Below, in pieces: positions 13,090-24,050 of a stretch of DNA of 64,000 nucleotides (positions are counted from its first letter, which is position 1; each line of letters opens with the position of its first letter). The notes under the pieces were generated by a model that made no database searches, was not told the origin of the DNA, and was given only the letters and a program-made list of their open reading frames with translations. The stretch is taken from positions 2,129,781 to 2,193,780 of the forward strand of contig SCFE01000046.1 in assembly GCA_004352715.1 (NCBI GenBank), read 5' to 3'. This stretch comes from Hofstenia miamia (lineage: Eukaryota; Xenacoelomorpha; Acoela). A program made the position numbers and the translations under genes.

Positions 13090-13476
13090 TCAACTTAATT
13101 GGTCCAGAAGCAATTTCTTTCTCATTTTTGTCCCGGATCCCATCCGAAAATCCGAATTGTTGTTAATGATATTTATTTCGTTATGTTGGGTGTGTTTCTT
13201 GAACTTTACTTCAATTAATCTACTGGCTAAGGAAGTCTTGAGCCCTAGTATTGGTTTGAGGTTTTCCGGAACAATTAAAAATTTTACAACACGTCCAAAA
13301 TGTTTGCGACCAGTTTTTATAGGAAGGCGTGCATAGCCTAAAGTCTTTATATGATTTTCTCCATAGCTTGACATAATAACATTTTTCTTCGTTTTATTTT
13401 TGATTGGGGCAATCTTTCGTACGATGTTGTAAGGGAGGTCACTGCACTGATCACCACTATCAACTTTCATTAACAC
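13090..13476 (-). pseudogene. Gypsy aspartic protease remnant
   Basis: The frame begins near KVDSGDQCSDLP, which fits the active-site region of retroelement aspartic proteases with D-S-G in the place of the usual D-T-G, and about 70 residues later has a PILGLKTSLA segment like the conserved ILGL strand of the domain. It then runs through low-complexity sequence towards the RT frame. Upstream coding continuity is lost at the right. Cleavage of a gag-pol polyprotein would have been its role; as it stands it is a fragment of a dead element. Confidence 0.65.
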
Positions 13477-13857
13477 GAGTATATCATTGATTCTTTCCTA
13501 AGTGGTGACTTTTTTTATTTAAGTTTGAAGTGAATGCATTACCTTCAATTTCTGCTTCAGAGAGTTGGGATTCATCGTCACTATTAACATATTTATTACT
13601 AATTACTTCCTTTATTTGAGGCCGATTTTTTCGATTTAAACGAGCACGGCAACATATTGAAAAATTATTATATGGTTATATTTTTTTATCTCATTACTAA
13701 CAAAATGTCAGTAGGTTCCATTTTATGTAATACTGTCCAAAGTATTATAGAAATGTCATCAAACTTTAAATGTTTGCAAATTTGTTCAATGCGTTCAAAT
13801 GTAATAAATATGTTTGTACTAGTCAAACATTTACATTCGTAGACTACAGTAGATCCA

Positions 13858-14979
13858 ATGTTTTTTTCTGAATTTACATATGCTAAGACCATTAATTCGT
13901 CAAACCTCCAAGTTTACAATTACAAGTACATCAATAACTCAATTCTAGATAATGGGAATCTCTTCCCCAAATTTTGGAACTACTGCCAAAATCACACACC
14001 TAAATGGGTATCGCCTAACTTCATTACTTTTTCAAGCGTTAGTATTCATTTTCTTGCATTTTCATTTATCATGAGATATTCATGGAACGAAAATCCTGAA
14101 GAAAAAGACGTAAGCAAAACTGATTTGTTTGTATATTTTTTGGGAATGTTTGCATATCAGACATTAGACGCTGTGGATGGACTCCATGCCCGTGCATATC
14201 ACTTAAGTAGCAGTCTGGGTGAATTTCTAGATCACAGTTTTGATTCCTTAACCAATTTCATGGAATTCATAGCCATAACTCGCATACTAAATGTTGTAAA
14301 TAATAAATCATCTTTCTTAATATATCCAATATTTATACTCTACAATTGTATAATATTCGGATTCTTTTCTCGAAAAAGTACTATTGGAGAAATTCGTTTC
14401 GATGCCTTTGGTGGAACTGAATCGCAAGTACTGATTATGTCCGTTATCTTAACTCCATTGTTTTTTGGTACAAATGTCTACAATTCCGTTGTATATGATT
14501 ATTTTACATTTGGGGATTTATTCTACTCCCTTATTGCACTTATTGTAATCTATTCTTTTATCAACATACTCATTGCACAACTTGCTTCTTCAAATACTTA
14601 CAAAATTTTTAGACCAGCCTTAAATTTAATGCTTCTCATTTCAGCTGCTTACCTTATTCATTGCAAGGAAAGTAAATTCATTTTTCTGCAATTGCTCGTA
14701 ATTGGTTTAACATTTAGTAAGCTAACAGCGCAAATGATTTTTCTCAGTCTCATCAATAAACCAATGAAGTATAGTTTGATTGATAGCTCACTATATGGTG
14801 TACTTATATTTCTTATATATATTAGCTACAATTTTCAATATCACACATTTGCCATCTTTATTTTCGTGTTGGGATACCTTCTGTTAAACTGGCTGCTTTA
14901 TATAGCTCTAGTTTTCAATGTACTATCCAAAGTTCCAAGAACGTTGGCTTCACACAAATTGAACAAATTGAACAAATAA
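13858..14979 (+). CDS. CDP-alcohol phosphatidyltransferase (choline/ethanolamine phosphotransferase family)
   Basis: A 373-residue integral membrane enzyme of the Kennedy pathway type, which transfers phosphocholine or phosphoethanolamine from the CDP-alcohol to diacylglycerol. The signature D-G-x2-A-R-x8-G-x3-D-x3-D is complete: D107-G108, A111-R112, G121, D125, D129, with the extra upstream D104. N-terminally, YKYINNSIL, then FWNYC, then PKWVSPNFITF match the conserved entry into TM1 of animal CEPT/EPT proteins. About eight to ten hydrophobic helices follow. Length is normal for the family (about 380-400). The ORF has no introns although the animal genes usually do, so it could be a retrocopy or an intron-poor lineage. 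Sequence around the motif (DHSFD in place of the common DHGCD) is divergent. The first Met is taken; the first few codons overlap the decayed gypsy element on the other strand. Choline versus ethanolamine specificity cannot be told. Confidence 0.88.
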   Translation: MFFSEFTYAKTINSSNLQVYNYKYINNSILDNGNLFPKFWNYCQNHTPKWVSPNFITFSSVSIHFLAFSFIMRYSWNENPEEKDVSKTDLFVYFLGMFAYQTLDAVDGLHARAYHLSSSLGEFLDHSFDSLTNFMEFIAITRILNVVNNKSSFLIYPIFILYNCIIFGFFSRKSTIGEIRFDAFGGTESQVLIMSVILTPLFFGTNVYNSVVYDYFTFGDLFYSLIALIVIYSFINILIAQLASSNTYKIFRPALNLMLLISAAYLIHCKESKFIFLQLLVIGLTFSKLTAQMIFLSLINKPMKYSLIDSSLYGVLIFLIYISYNFQYHTFAIFIFVLGYLLLNWLLYIALVFNVLSKVPRTLASHKLNKLNK

Positions 14980-15040
14980 GGCCTCTTGAATGCTTTCTCG
15001 TTCATTTATTAGAATGTCCATTAAATTTAGACTTTATTCA

Positions 15041-15108
15041 TATACATATATATATATATATATATATATGAATAAAATCTACATTATATATATATATATA
15101 TATATATA
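15041..15108. repeat. Paired (AT)n microsatellites
   Basis: Two TA/AT runs (about 15043-15069 and 15085-15108) separated by GAATAAAATCTACAT. Together with the flanking ATTCATATA and TATGAAT they can fold into a hairpin. They lie just past the stop of the phosphotransferase ORF. Confidence 0.9.
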
Positions 15109-15318
15109 AAGGTAGTGAATATTTATTTCCACCCCTTCTAAATTCCCATCGCAATTGTTTATATTGTCAAAAATACGTTTTAAGGCATTACCAATAATGG
15201 CTTTTTCCATTTCCAGGCATCCATATTGAGAATCAAAATCTGCTAAAAAATCGGCGGCAATTACAGATGCAGCTCCTAGGATAGGCCGGTTTCGCCAAAT
15301 TTTTCGGCCCATGTCCAT
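15079..15318 (-). CDS. Hypothetical ORF, possible exon
   Basis: I do not recognise this protein. The first 70 or so residues have a balanced composition (many A, D, G, E; for example AASVIAADFLADFDSQYGC) that is unlike the surrounding AT-driven spurious frames, which suggests it was or is coding. The last residues are just translation of the microsatellite, so the true end is either a splice donor upstream of it or the frame is decayed. It has no visible signal peptide or membrane segment. It converges tail-to-tail with the phosphotransferase gene. Confidence 0.25.
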   Translation of the reverse strand: MDMGRKIWRNRPILGAASVIAADFLADFDSQYGCLEMEKAIIGNALKRIFDNINNCDGNLEGVEINIHYLYIYIYIYIM

Positions 15319-16960
15319 CTCTGCTTATAACATAAAAACCGAAAAAGCAACTATAAGCATTACATTCGTCAGATCTCACCACATAATGTATTTAAGGGTT
15401 ATATGCGGATAATGTACTATTAAACAAATTATATTTTTGATTAGTCCATTTCATTTGCCAAATTTATAATTGTCGTAGATTTTTTTCTCATAGTTCGCAA
15501 GTAATATGAAAGTGATTAAATTTGGGCACTTAGACTTTCTATTGTTAACCATTAAAGAAATTACGTAAGATCAATTAGCGAGTTGATTCTGGGGCATAAT
15601 CGGATCCCTAGGCCTCAACCACTTCCCGCAAATGCCCAAGTTGCTTTAGTCACTAGTTTGCACATTGTCAAATAATCATTAAACTAAAGATAATAACTTG
15701 TAGAGCTAAGGTAATATTAGCAAAAAAGAGAATGAAACCAGTTCACAGCAATTTGAATTAAAAAATATCATTAATACATGCACATTGCTCTATATAAATA
15801 GTTATTTGTTAATGATCACACATTTACACTTCGTTTGCAATAAATCTCTGAATATGTAATTTTAAATAAATAGAAGAGACACTTGTTAGATCATATTTTT
15901 CTGTCGAAGTTTGACTAGCGGCTAGGATGTGACAGTATAGGCCAAAATGATTAAAAAGAATCAACACTACCTACTCAATAGCCGTAATTAGTACATCTTC
16001 CGTTAACATTATTTTCATTCAAATTTCTTCAAATATTTTGCTAGATTTAGGGACATAAAAACATTAAAGTTTTTTACTATGAATGCAGTTTAACACTAGA
16101 GCAGTCAAAGTTTTGATGTCTCTAGAACATTTGCATGGGCCAATTTTGACACCTACCTTAAAAAAGTAGATATATTAATATAAATTAAGGAAAAACATAA
16201 GCCAGTACTACAATTAGACTAACTAACTTGAGAAAAATGTGTTTTAAATGAAAACTTGAAACTTTGAAAAAGTCCTTGACAACTATTCTGTTAATAAAGA
16301 CAGCAATTCGCCCAAATACGTTTGTTACAAACATAGCTGGTAACAGTTTTCTTGTTCTGCATTTGGCCAATACTATTTGTAGAAGTAAAGCAGTTTATGG
16401 TTGAGATAAACAAAATCGAAGATTGCTTTCCATCAGTGGAATACTCAAATCGCTCTTGGTGGAATGTTCCCTGACAGATTTTCAATATTGATTTTGATTG
16501 ATAAAGTCAACACAAATTTTGTAAATAATTTAGGAAATTTCTAAAAAATAAGTTTTTGAGAAGGTTTTTGATTTTGAAGAGTGAATGTGACTTTGAGTGC
16601 ATACGTTCACTAATGTTGATAACTGAAGCATCTCCCTGTCATAAAATCACAATAGCGATCTGACTAATAATATTAAAGATTGATTGGACCACAAACTTTT
16701 TGCCATGCAGTGCATTTAAGCTTTAATTATTCTCAAGCTGTCTCTGCCCCAACACGTCGCCCTCCTCTGTTACCTACACCTGCGCTTCACTCAGCATCTC
16801 AACCACAAACTTTTTAATGTTCCGGTACTTTTGTTATTATTTTATATTTTCAAATTAATGTCAATTTACTTAAAGGGCAACTCGATGTATCATTCCATGA
16901 AACCCTAAAATCCTTGAAATACCAAAAGTCTAGAATTACTAGAGTGTATTCTAATTAGTA
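15319..16960. other. AT-rich intergenic sequence
   Basis: No recognised gene. At 16090-16104 the sequence TTAACACTAGAGCAG shares TTAACACTAGA with the left end of the piggyBac-type MITE at 9611, suggesting one surviving end of a related element; I found no matching right end. Confidence 0.4.
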
Positions 16961-16985
16961 CGCAATCAAAATCTACAATTTAATA

Positions 16986-17318
16986 TTGGATCATCTACGA
17001 GTTCTAGTTACACTCAAATTGATTTTATCAGGAGATATTGAAACAAATCCAGGACCTATTTTCAATCAAGATAAAATGTGCGATGCTTTAGCTAACTACA
17101 ATCAAAACCTAAAATTTTTCTTCCTAAATGCTAGAAGTTTAAGTGCACACCGCACAGAATTTCTAAATCTTTTAAATTTAGTAGGAAATAACGCAATATA
17201 TCTAATTACTGAAACCTGGTTAAGTGACTCTGATAACATAGAAGCTCTATATAATCCAGACTGCAATTATTATTTTAACCTATACTTCAAAAATAGATCA
17301 AAAAAGGTGGTGGTTTAA
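16986..17318 (+). pseudogene. LINE ORF2 N-terminus: 2A-like motif plus endonuclease domain
   Basis: The frame begins with LKLILSGDIETNPGP, an exact D-x-E-x-N-P-G-P 2A ribosome-skipping consensus preceded by a hydrophobic helix-like stretch, at about residues 10-24. About 20 residues on, FFFLNARSLSAHRTEF and then ITETWLSDSDNI match the first strands of the AP-like endonuclease of CR1/L2-type elements, including the conserved Asn and the TETWL Glu. After KKVVV the frame is lost; GGG LII-like codons continue one frame away. In related elements the 2A motif separates or truncates an N-terminal peptide. The ORF start used here (TTG in frame) is not a real initiation site. Confidence 0.7.
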
Positions 17319-17379
17319 TTATCTGAATTTCAAAATTCCTAAAACCAAAACGTAGAGAAGACTTAGAATCTGATCATCC

Positions 17380-17618
17380 GTTTTTTGAGACACTATAGAT
17401 TGAAATTAAACAAGTATCGAACTCATGTAGTAATGAATTACTAAATGTTTGCTATAATCCAAACAAGAATTTTTCATCTGAATTTTGCAATCANNNNNNN
17501 NNNNCGTTTTTTGAGACACTATAGATTGAAATTAAACAAGTATCGAACTCATGTAGTAATGAATTACTAAATGTTTGCTATAATCCAAACAAGAATTTCT
17601 CATCTGAATTTTGCAATC
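17380..17618. repeat. Direct duplication flanking an 11-base N gap
   Basis: Bases 17380-17493 recur at 17505-17618 with at most a single difference (TTTTTC versus TTTCTC before the end), separated by N at 17494-17504. Most likely two overlapping contig ends or alleles left unmerged inside the LINE. Confidence 0.85.
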
Positions 17619-18355
17619 ATAAAATCGATGAAATAGACAATGCTATTCTAGAAAATAAATTTATTAACATCTTCGGTGATTTCAATATTAATTACTTAAT
17701 TAAATTAACTACTTAATTATTCCGAAAAGATTGATCGCATTCGCAATATTTTCGATTTAAAACTAGATAATAATACCATTTCGACTAGGCATTCCAATCT
17801 ACTTGAATATTTTATAATTGATAGTTCTAATAAATATCGAAGTCTTATATTTGAATCATTCAGTAATCATAACGTTTCCGCCAATATTAGTAATTACAAG
17901 TTAATTTCGAATAAGAAAAAAGTAATATATTCAAGGAACTTTCGTAAATTTAATGAAAATATTTTTAAAAGTTTGCTGAAAAACATTCTGTTCGAACTCA
18001 TCTATACATTCAATAAAAAAAGCCATGCTTAAATTCATAATTTCTGAAATCACTCATGCATTTAATCGCGTAGCCCCGGTAAAAATCAAGGTAATTAATG
18101 CCAAATCAGGTCCCGCGGTTAATCAACCGCGTGACCCCGACCCAATTAAGCGGTAGGTCGCTATCCAGAATCGGCTGTTTGAGATTGCAAAATCCGATTA
18201 ATTGGACAAACTATGATAACGCCAAGAAATTAATCACAAAATAGCGCAAATCCGCTTTTGAGTCTAGGACTAGACTATGCTTCAAACAGCTGGATAAATC
18301 TAGCAAGAAATGGAATTTTTGGAATAAAAGTATTGGAAAAACTAAAGGTTTATCT

Positions 18356-19090
18356 GTGATCGTTGAAGAAATTAAGTACGATAATAAGATATATAAGAAT
18401 AAGATATTGCAATTATTTTCAACAAAACTTTTGAAACAATTGGTAAGTTTAACTAACAATAGCCAACCGATAAACATTTTGAAAAGTGTAAATTCTGAAT
18501 TTACTTTTAGCTTAATATCATACTATGATTTGAAACAAGCGATAAAAAATCTTGATAGTAATAAATCGTGTGGCTCTAGCCATTTGCTATAATGGGAAAT
18601 TTAAAACTATTTTGAAATTTTTGGACAATATCTTTTTGTAGCATTTAATCAATGCATTATCGAGAATAACTTCCCTATTATCTTAAAAAATTCTGATATC
18701 TCACCTGTTTATAAAAAAAGGAGATCCTTCCAACCCAAACAATTATCGACCCATCTGTATTACTATCCCTTTGCTAAAATCTTTGAGAAGCTCTTAGCTA
18801 AGCAAATTTACGCTTTTCTCAATGACAATAGTATTCTATCAGATAACCAATTTGGATTTAGGCCTAAAAATCACATTATGAATTTCTTAAGTAACCGAAG
18901 ACAACGGGAAAAAATTAACAACACTTATTCTGATTATATTACTACTAATCTAGGTGTTCCTCAAGAAACAGTATTAGGGCCCGTTTTATTCGCACTGTAT
19001 GTCGATTATATATTGAATACTTTAAAAAACGGAACGATCTGTCAATATGCGGATGATACATGTATAAAGAGAAGCAAAAAATCCATATGA
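18356..19090 (+). pseudogene. LINE reverse transcriptase remnant with YADD box
   Basis: The first frame (18356-18592) ends with LKQAIKNLDSNKSCGSSHLL, the pre-palm block of LINE RT where the usual sequence is K-S-x-G-x-D. Next, in other frames, come SPVYKK...NPNNYRPI, LLKSFEKLLAKQIYAFL and DNQFGFRPK, the standard CR1/jockey order. The 18878-19090 frame gives FLSNRRQ, GVPQETVLGPVLFALYVDYI and QYADDTC, the last being the catalytic box. The block with the first catalytic Asp is absent. Non-functional. Confidence 0.8.
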
Positions 19091-19870
19091 CGCAACCAAG
19101 CTTTTAACAAAAGATATGGAAAATCTTATTAGGTATTTTAATAGAAACAAGTTAAAAGTTAATCCTGATAAAACACATATTATTATTTTCACACCAAAGC
19201 AATACCAAAAAATTCTAATATCAAAATTAAAATAGGAGATAACGAAATTAAGTAAAGCAATTCTATTATCTTGGTGTAGTAATTGATAGAGATTTACGTT
19301 TTACTGAATTTTTTTCATCAAAATGTAGGAAAATGGCTTCTGGTATTAAATATTTATATCATTTGCGCAATGTAGGGCAGTCCTTTCAATCACAAATGCT
19401 TAACTCTTTTGTGCTAAGTAACTTTAACTATTATTATTATAATTATTGAAATTCAATTTTTATCATCCTGTGAATCTATTGAATACCTAATAGTATAATA
19501 GTAGCTACTTGTCAGCACGTTTTAATTTGTTCCAAAATTAACATGAGACAATGTCAATAATATCAGTGTTTAGCATAGCAAGCCAATGAAATCAAATTGA
19601 TATGCACAGATCATAGGTTGTGAATTACTTCTAAAATCCAAACTATTTCAAATTTGCAAAAACTTAGGATAACTTAAAATTCATATTATTATTTTTTTAG
19701 AATGATAATATTTAAAAAATCTATAATTCAAAAAAACTATTTGGTACTGAATCTCATTTTATTCTACTGTCAAATTTATTTGTTCCTTCTTGTAGAACTC
19801 AATATATTTGTAATAATTTATTTCTAATCTCAAAACTCCGTGTGATATACGGAGATGCCAACTTTCCATT

Positions 19871-19947
19871 CTCGATCCTCTTCTTTTCCTCATCTTTATC
19901 AATGATGTTATGCCTGATATTCTTGTCCCAAACAAATTGCATGCTAT
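19871..19947 (+). pseudogene. Second, tiny LINE RT fragment
   Basis: In the frame starting at CTC 19871 the plus strand reads LDPLLFLIFINDVMPDILVP, the GPLLFLIFINDLP block that precedes the ADD box in jockey/CR1-type RTs. It is not a continuation of the upstream element, which already has its own version of this block at about 18980. The residue before PLL is Asp where Gly is normal. A short insertion remnant. Confidence 0.6.
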
Positions 19948-19950
19948 ATA

Positions 19951-21160
19951 ATAAATGTATATAGCTTTATAATTTAATGTAAACATTTTTTGAGCCATGT
20001 ATTTCAATTCACTTTGCACTCACTAGCAAAGTAATTTGATCTATATTAATTGTGATTATACCGGTATTGCCTTAGATTACTGATTGCATTTGTAGATTTA
20101 ATGCTAACTGTGCCTGCCCACAACTGTTCATTTTGTAAAGCATGTCTCTCAACCTATATAGGTGACTATGGGTGAACTGTTCATCCACAACATAAATAAT
20201 AATGCACTATACTTTAGTATGACACCTATTTAATTCCAAAATATTCTTGGGAATAGAGTAATTATAAAAAATACTTTTGGGGAAAAAATGATCATACAAC
20301 CTTAAATTTTGCTTGCTATATAGTCAGTATAATTTTCTTAAGAGACTTTGATTTATTCCGAAAAGGTGCTGGACAACGTTTACATTTAGTCATTTGTCTA
20401 TTCAGAAATCTATGAAATATGATCATTTGAAAAAATTATGTTAAATGTATTTCATCAGTATGCCAAGAACGCAAATTATAAAGTGAAATAGATATATTCA
20501 TTTAAAATAAAATTTTGCCATTGCATCAATAGCTATAGAGAACAGAATATTTCTACTCAGAAATTGAACTATACTATGAATTTTTATCAACTTATTATCA
20601 GTGTACTGATGCAGCTTGAGCTTGCAAATGTATGACGCAATTACACCCACGTTGTTTATATTTTCTGCTGCAAAAAATTATATAAGCTGCGACATCTCTC
20701 TTTAGTAAATGTTATTTCAGTGTTTCATTCTGAAAATGTAGGTCATTATTAAATGTCAAATTTGTTATGTCATACATTTCAATTTAAATATAGAAACCAC
20801 AATTTGCATAGTAGTATTTAAAGCTTCTAGATTATAATCCATATATGGAATGACTTAAATCTCGAAATAAAAAAGGAACAAAATTATTAACATTTCAGAA
20901 GAAAAATTAAAAAAATTTTGTTGTCTAAACAATCACTATTAGGAATATCAAACAAATTAAGCGCATGGACAGATTTCATTTAACATTTGAAATTTACGCC
21001 CTTTAAGTAAGTGTGCATATTTTTAATTTTTAAATATAAATGTATAGTAGTTTGTAGTATTTGTTTGTTTATTTTAGCAATAAATTTGCTTGACTCTTAT
21101 TATTATTATTATTTTTATTATACAGGATTTCAGCAAAGTTGAGGGACTACTCCCAGCTAC
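19951..21160. other. AT-rich intergenic sequence
   Basis: No recognised gene or element end. A short TTA-rich simple repeat lies at about 21100-21122. Confidence 0.45.
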
Positions 21161-21167
21161 AAATTTA

Positions 21168-21940
21168 TTAACAAATGTTGTTCCAACATAAATCGCAATT
21201 ACAGAATATCTTGCAGGTGCAGAGTGAGATCTCAGAGAAATTTCGATCAAACATTCTAAACTTGAGAGCAGGATAGGTAAGAATACCGATATTTTTCCAG
21301 TCGAATATGGGGAAGAACAAATTTCGTAGTTCCACAGATAGATAGAGTTTGAAAAATTTTGAGTAAATCATCACCATAGTATCCTTACATGATTTTGACA
21401 AGGGTCAAACTGTCGCTTAGTTGAAATTACATGTTGAGGGGCAAGAGGTTATGCTTAGCAAGTCGATTCTTGTAGTTCAGTCTTTATACTGAATAATCCA
21501 TTTGCTTATGCATTGCTAGAGGGATTCAAGCTTTTCCATATATCTTTTGCTAGCATACCGACATACAAAAGCATAGCAAATAATCGATAAGATCATTGAT
21601 TTAGAAAAGGCCAGTTCATCACCTGTAAAACAAGTGGGACTAACATTGCGAATTACTATATGCCAGATTTGTTTGACTTCTTCAATTTGATAGAAATATG
21701 GTTTGCCCATGACATACTCGAGTCCATCTAAACCCTTAAATCCGACAAGGATCCAATAGTAGCACCCTTAATCAGGAATTTTTTATCAGCACCACTAATC
21801 ACCAAGACATTGCATTTAGGAGGCACCAGTCTCATAACTTTGCGACAGAACCACCTCTCCAGAGTGGTTAAATTTGTCTGAAACAAGTCCGTATCGCTTG
21901 CAACACAACAGAATAGAAGTTTTGCAGAATCGGTGAACAT
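21168..21940 (-). pseudogene. LINE RT C-terminal remnant (minus strand)
   Basis: Three consecutive minus-strand frames (21728-21940, 21516-21710, 21168-21401) read like the part of a jockey/CR1-type protein after the ADD box. The first begins FTDSAKLLFCCVASDTDLFQ and continues LTTLERW, then PPKCNVLVISG, matching ADDxKLF...D...LQ.dL..L..W....N..KC.vl; here the ADD box itself reads TDS. Later comes SLSDLRV at the usual DLGV position. The remaining frames give thumb-like helices. Phases differ, so it is decayed. Confidence 0.5.
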
Positions 21941-21960
21941 ATACAGGATATCTAAGATTT

Positions 21961-23649
21961 CATAATTTCAAATGACAAAACGTTAATGAAAATCCAAATC
22001 AAGTCCAAAATGTTGTAACAATTAATAACTAGCAAATGACATGTAGCTTCTATTGTTAAATACAACTACACTTTGGCTTTGCTGGTCAACAATGACTTGC
22101 AAACAGCGATTTTTCCTACGTGTTAGGATGTGGCATAATCTTCTATTGATCCATTTCCGCACCATTGAGAGAGATGGAACAAAATTGTCATCAGTAAATG
22201 GTAGGGTCTTTCCAAATTAAAAATTTTTGAGGTTGATATTAAAAGTGCTGAAAACATTTGAAACCATATTTATTCTAGATGTCAGGCATTGCACACGTAT
22301 AGGTGAATTATAAATGTTCATAGAGATTAAAAAATAAAAAAAATGGAAATAGCATACAAATACTTTTAAGAAACTCACAACTCAAAATATCATATAGAAG
22401 GATATAAATATTTATATTTGACTAACATTCAATCATTGATTGCACTAAATAACATTAATCATTTACGTTTGTGTTGAAATTTCAAAACCCTTAATCCACA
22501 TTTATATTGACTAATAGTGTTTTTCAGTTTTGTGGTCAATTTTGCTCCCCCAATAGCTGTTTTATTGATTGCATGAATTTTCTAAATGATTCTTGAGTTT
22601 GCATAATCTTCATTGTTGCGAAAGTAGTGCATAAAATAAATTAATAAAGTAATCATGTAAATAACACTTATAAAATGTTTGAAACCGCGATTAATCACTC
22701 ATAAAGAAATTGCTTATGTTATTTTCTGTAAGGCACAGCCAGGTGAGCGCCGTACAGCATGGACTAAAGCATAACACGGTTGCAACTGTACCCACACCTG
22801 GAGTTACAAATGTGATAAATTTCAACTACCGATGATAATTTTGCTAAAAATTTAGTGTTTAAGTTCGGAATTTTTTAGATCTAAGCTCGGACTGGCTAAT
22901 GCAGTTCAGGCTCGAGCACGGTCCGGCGCATTTCGGAATTGCAGTAGTGTGACCTAAGCCCAGTTTTTCGCACCATGTTTTTTTTACGCACTGGCAATGT
23001 CTTTTGACTTTGCTTGCAACATTAGCATAATGCATTGAGGATTATGTATATATCCACTTTATCATCAACAATGCAAATAGCCTGTGTTGCAATTGCACTA
23101 TTTTAACCTTAATTAGATAAACGTGTCATATATGTCCGATTTCATAAGCTTCTCCTGGCGCACTGATTGAATTTCATTAGAAACATGTTTTTTATTATTT
23201 ACAAAGTATAAGTTTTCTAGTTTATTTTCATTTTCTCATGTAAACATTTTAAAATATTAGTAAAAACATTTACCGCAGGTCCAGTCCACCAAAAGCATAG
23301 GTCTTAGCGCAATTCATATCTGTAATAGTTCACATATCAAGAACCAGTTTCAATTTTTTAGCCTTCAAAAAAATATTCAAAGTCCCACTAAATTATATAT
23401 TGGATAAAATGTTAGATTTTTTGCATATAACTGAAATCCAGTATTTTCCAATTATTCAAAAAAATATACGTAATTTTAAATGTCAAACATGGTTTAAAAC
23501 ATTGTCCAAGCGGCATTTCTGATATCCAAGATTAATCAAATACCTATTTGATTAGTTCATTTTTCATGTTTTTGATAACTAATTAGCTTACATTTTAAGA
23601 TTTCAGAAATAATAATATTGTACTAGAAGCAATTCCTAAAGCATACTCT
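21961..23649. other. AT-rich intergenic sequence
   Basis: No recognised gene. A GC-richer block at about 22860-22985 (GCTCGGACTGGCTAATGC, GCTCGAGCACGGTCCGG) stands out from the AT-rich background and recalls subterminal sequence of hAT-type MITEs; ends were not found. Confidence 0.4.
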
Positions 23650-24050
23650 AAAAATTTCAGACTATTGAAGATTTACTACAACTCTTTTAGAATGAGGAAA
23701 CATGCAAAAAAATCACTACAACCATGAATAGCATTTCGATAAGGATTTTATTTCTTTCAGGTTTTTTTTGAAAAAAGAAAGTCTTCTCCTCATAATTCCA
23801 TACAATAGCACCATTATAATCTTGAGTATGATTGCAAAAGAGCAGGCTAAAGTTGTAATGCTTGAGTTACGTTTTGGATTTTTAATGCATGCTCTGCATG
23901 AAAAATCATGAATAAGCATATAGAAGTTAAGCACGTGAGCTATTAACGCAACAAATTGCACCCCAATCATGATAATCATGAAATTTAATATTGGTAGTGG
24001 CAATACGGATACTTACCTCCTCAATTGTGATTGATTCTAAAATAAGAACA
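23650..24050 (-). pseudogene. Decayed class A GPCR, paralogue of the receptor at 1301-2197
   Basis: The 95-codon minus-strand frame at 23716-24003 reads FMIIMIGVQFVALIAHVLNF, then CRACIKN, then LLYGIMRRRL, which aligns by eye along its whole length with TM4, extracellular loop 2 (same Cys) and TM5 of the first receptor. Just upstream (24003-24050), one frame away, LILESITIEEVSIRI matches the end of TM3, with E-E-V in the place of E-R-Y. Just downstream, again one frame away, MLFMVVVIF matches the start of TM6. So at least two frameshifts and a damaged ERY motif separate recognisable receptor pieces; TM1-2 and TM6-7 are not seen. A functional multi-exon gene is less likely because the frame changes fall inside conserved segments. 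Confidence 0.7.

Larger units (their letters stand above)
11643..13892 (-). mobile_element. Decayed Ty3/gypsy retrotransposon, pol region
   Basis: Read on the minus strand, the order is protease, reverse transcriptase, integrase, as in Ty3/gypsy elements. Every domain is broken by stops or frame changes and parts of RT and the RNase H region are missing. No LTRs were found at either side. A minus-strand open frame at 13686-13892, upstream of the protease, could be a gag remnant, but this is only a positional guess. The element ends within the first codons of the CDP-alcohol phosphotransferase ORF on the other strand. Confidence 0.75.
16960..19450 (+). mobile_element. CR1/L2-like non-LTR retrotransposon, decayed
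   Basis: In order on the plus strand: a 2A-like motif, an AP-type endonuclease N-terminus, pre-RT sequence and RT blocks ending in the YADD box, then C-terminal coding remains and a TATTAT-rich tail near 19430-19445. All are in different frames with stops. RT blocks between FGFRPKNH and NFLSNRRQ are deleted, so the first catalytic Asp block is missing. A GC-rich insertion containing the palindrome CGCGGTTAATCAACCGCG lies at about 18113-18205. An N gap with duplicated flanks sits at 17494-17504. Confidence 0.75.

Noticed and set aside
12795-13336. Plus-strand frames of 84 and 97 codons
   Set aside because: Antisense shadows of the gypsy RT and protease remnants on the minus strand.
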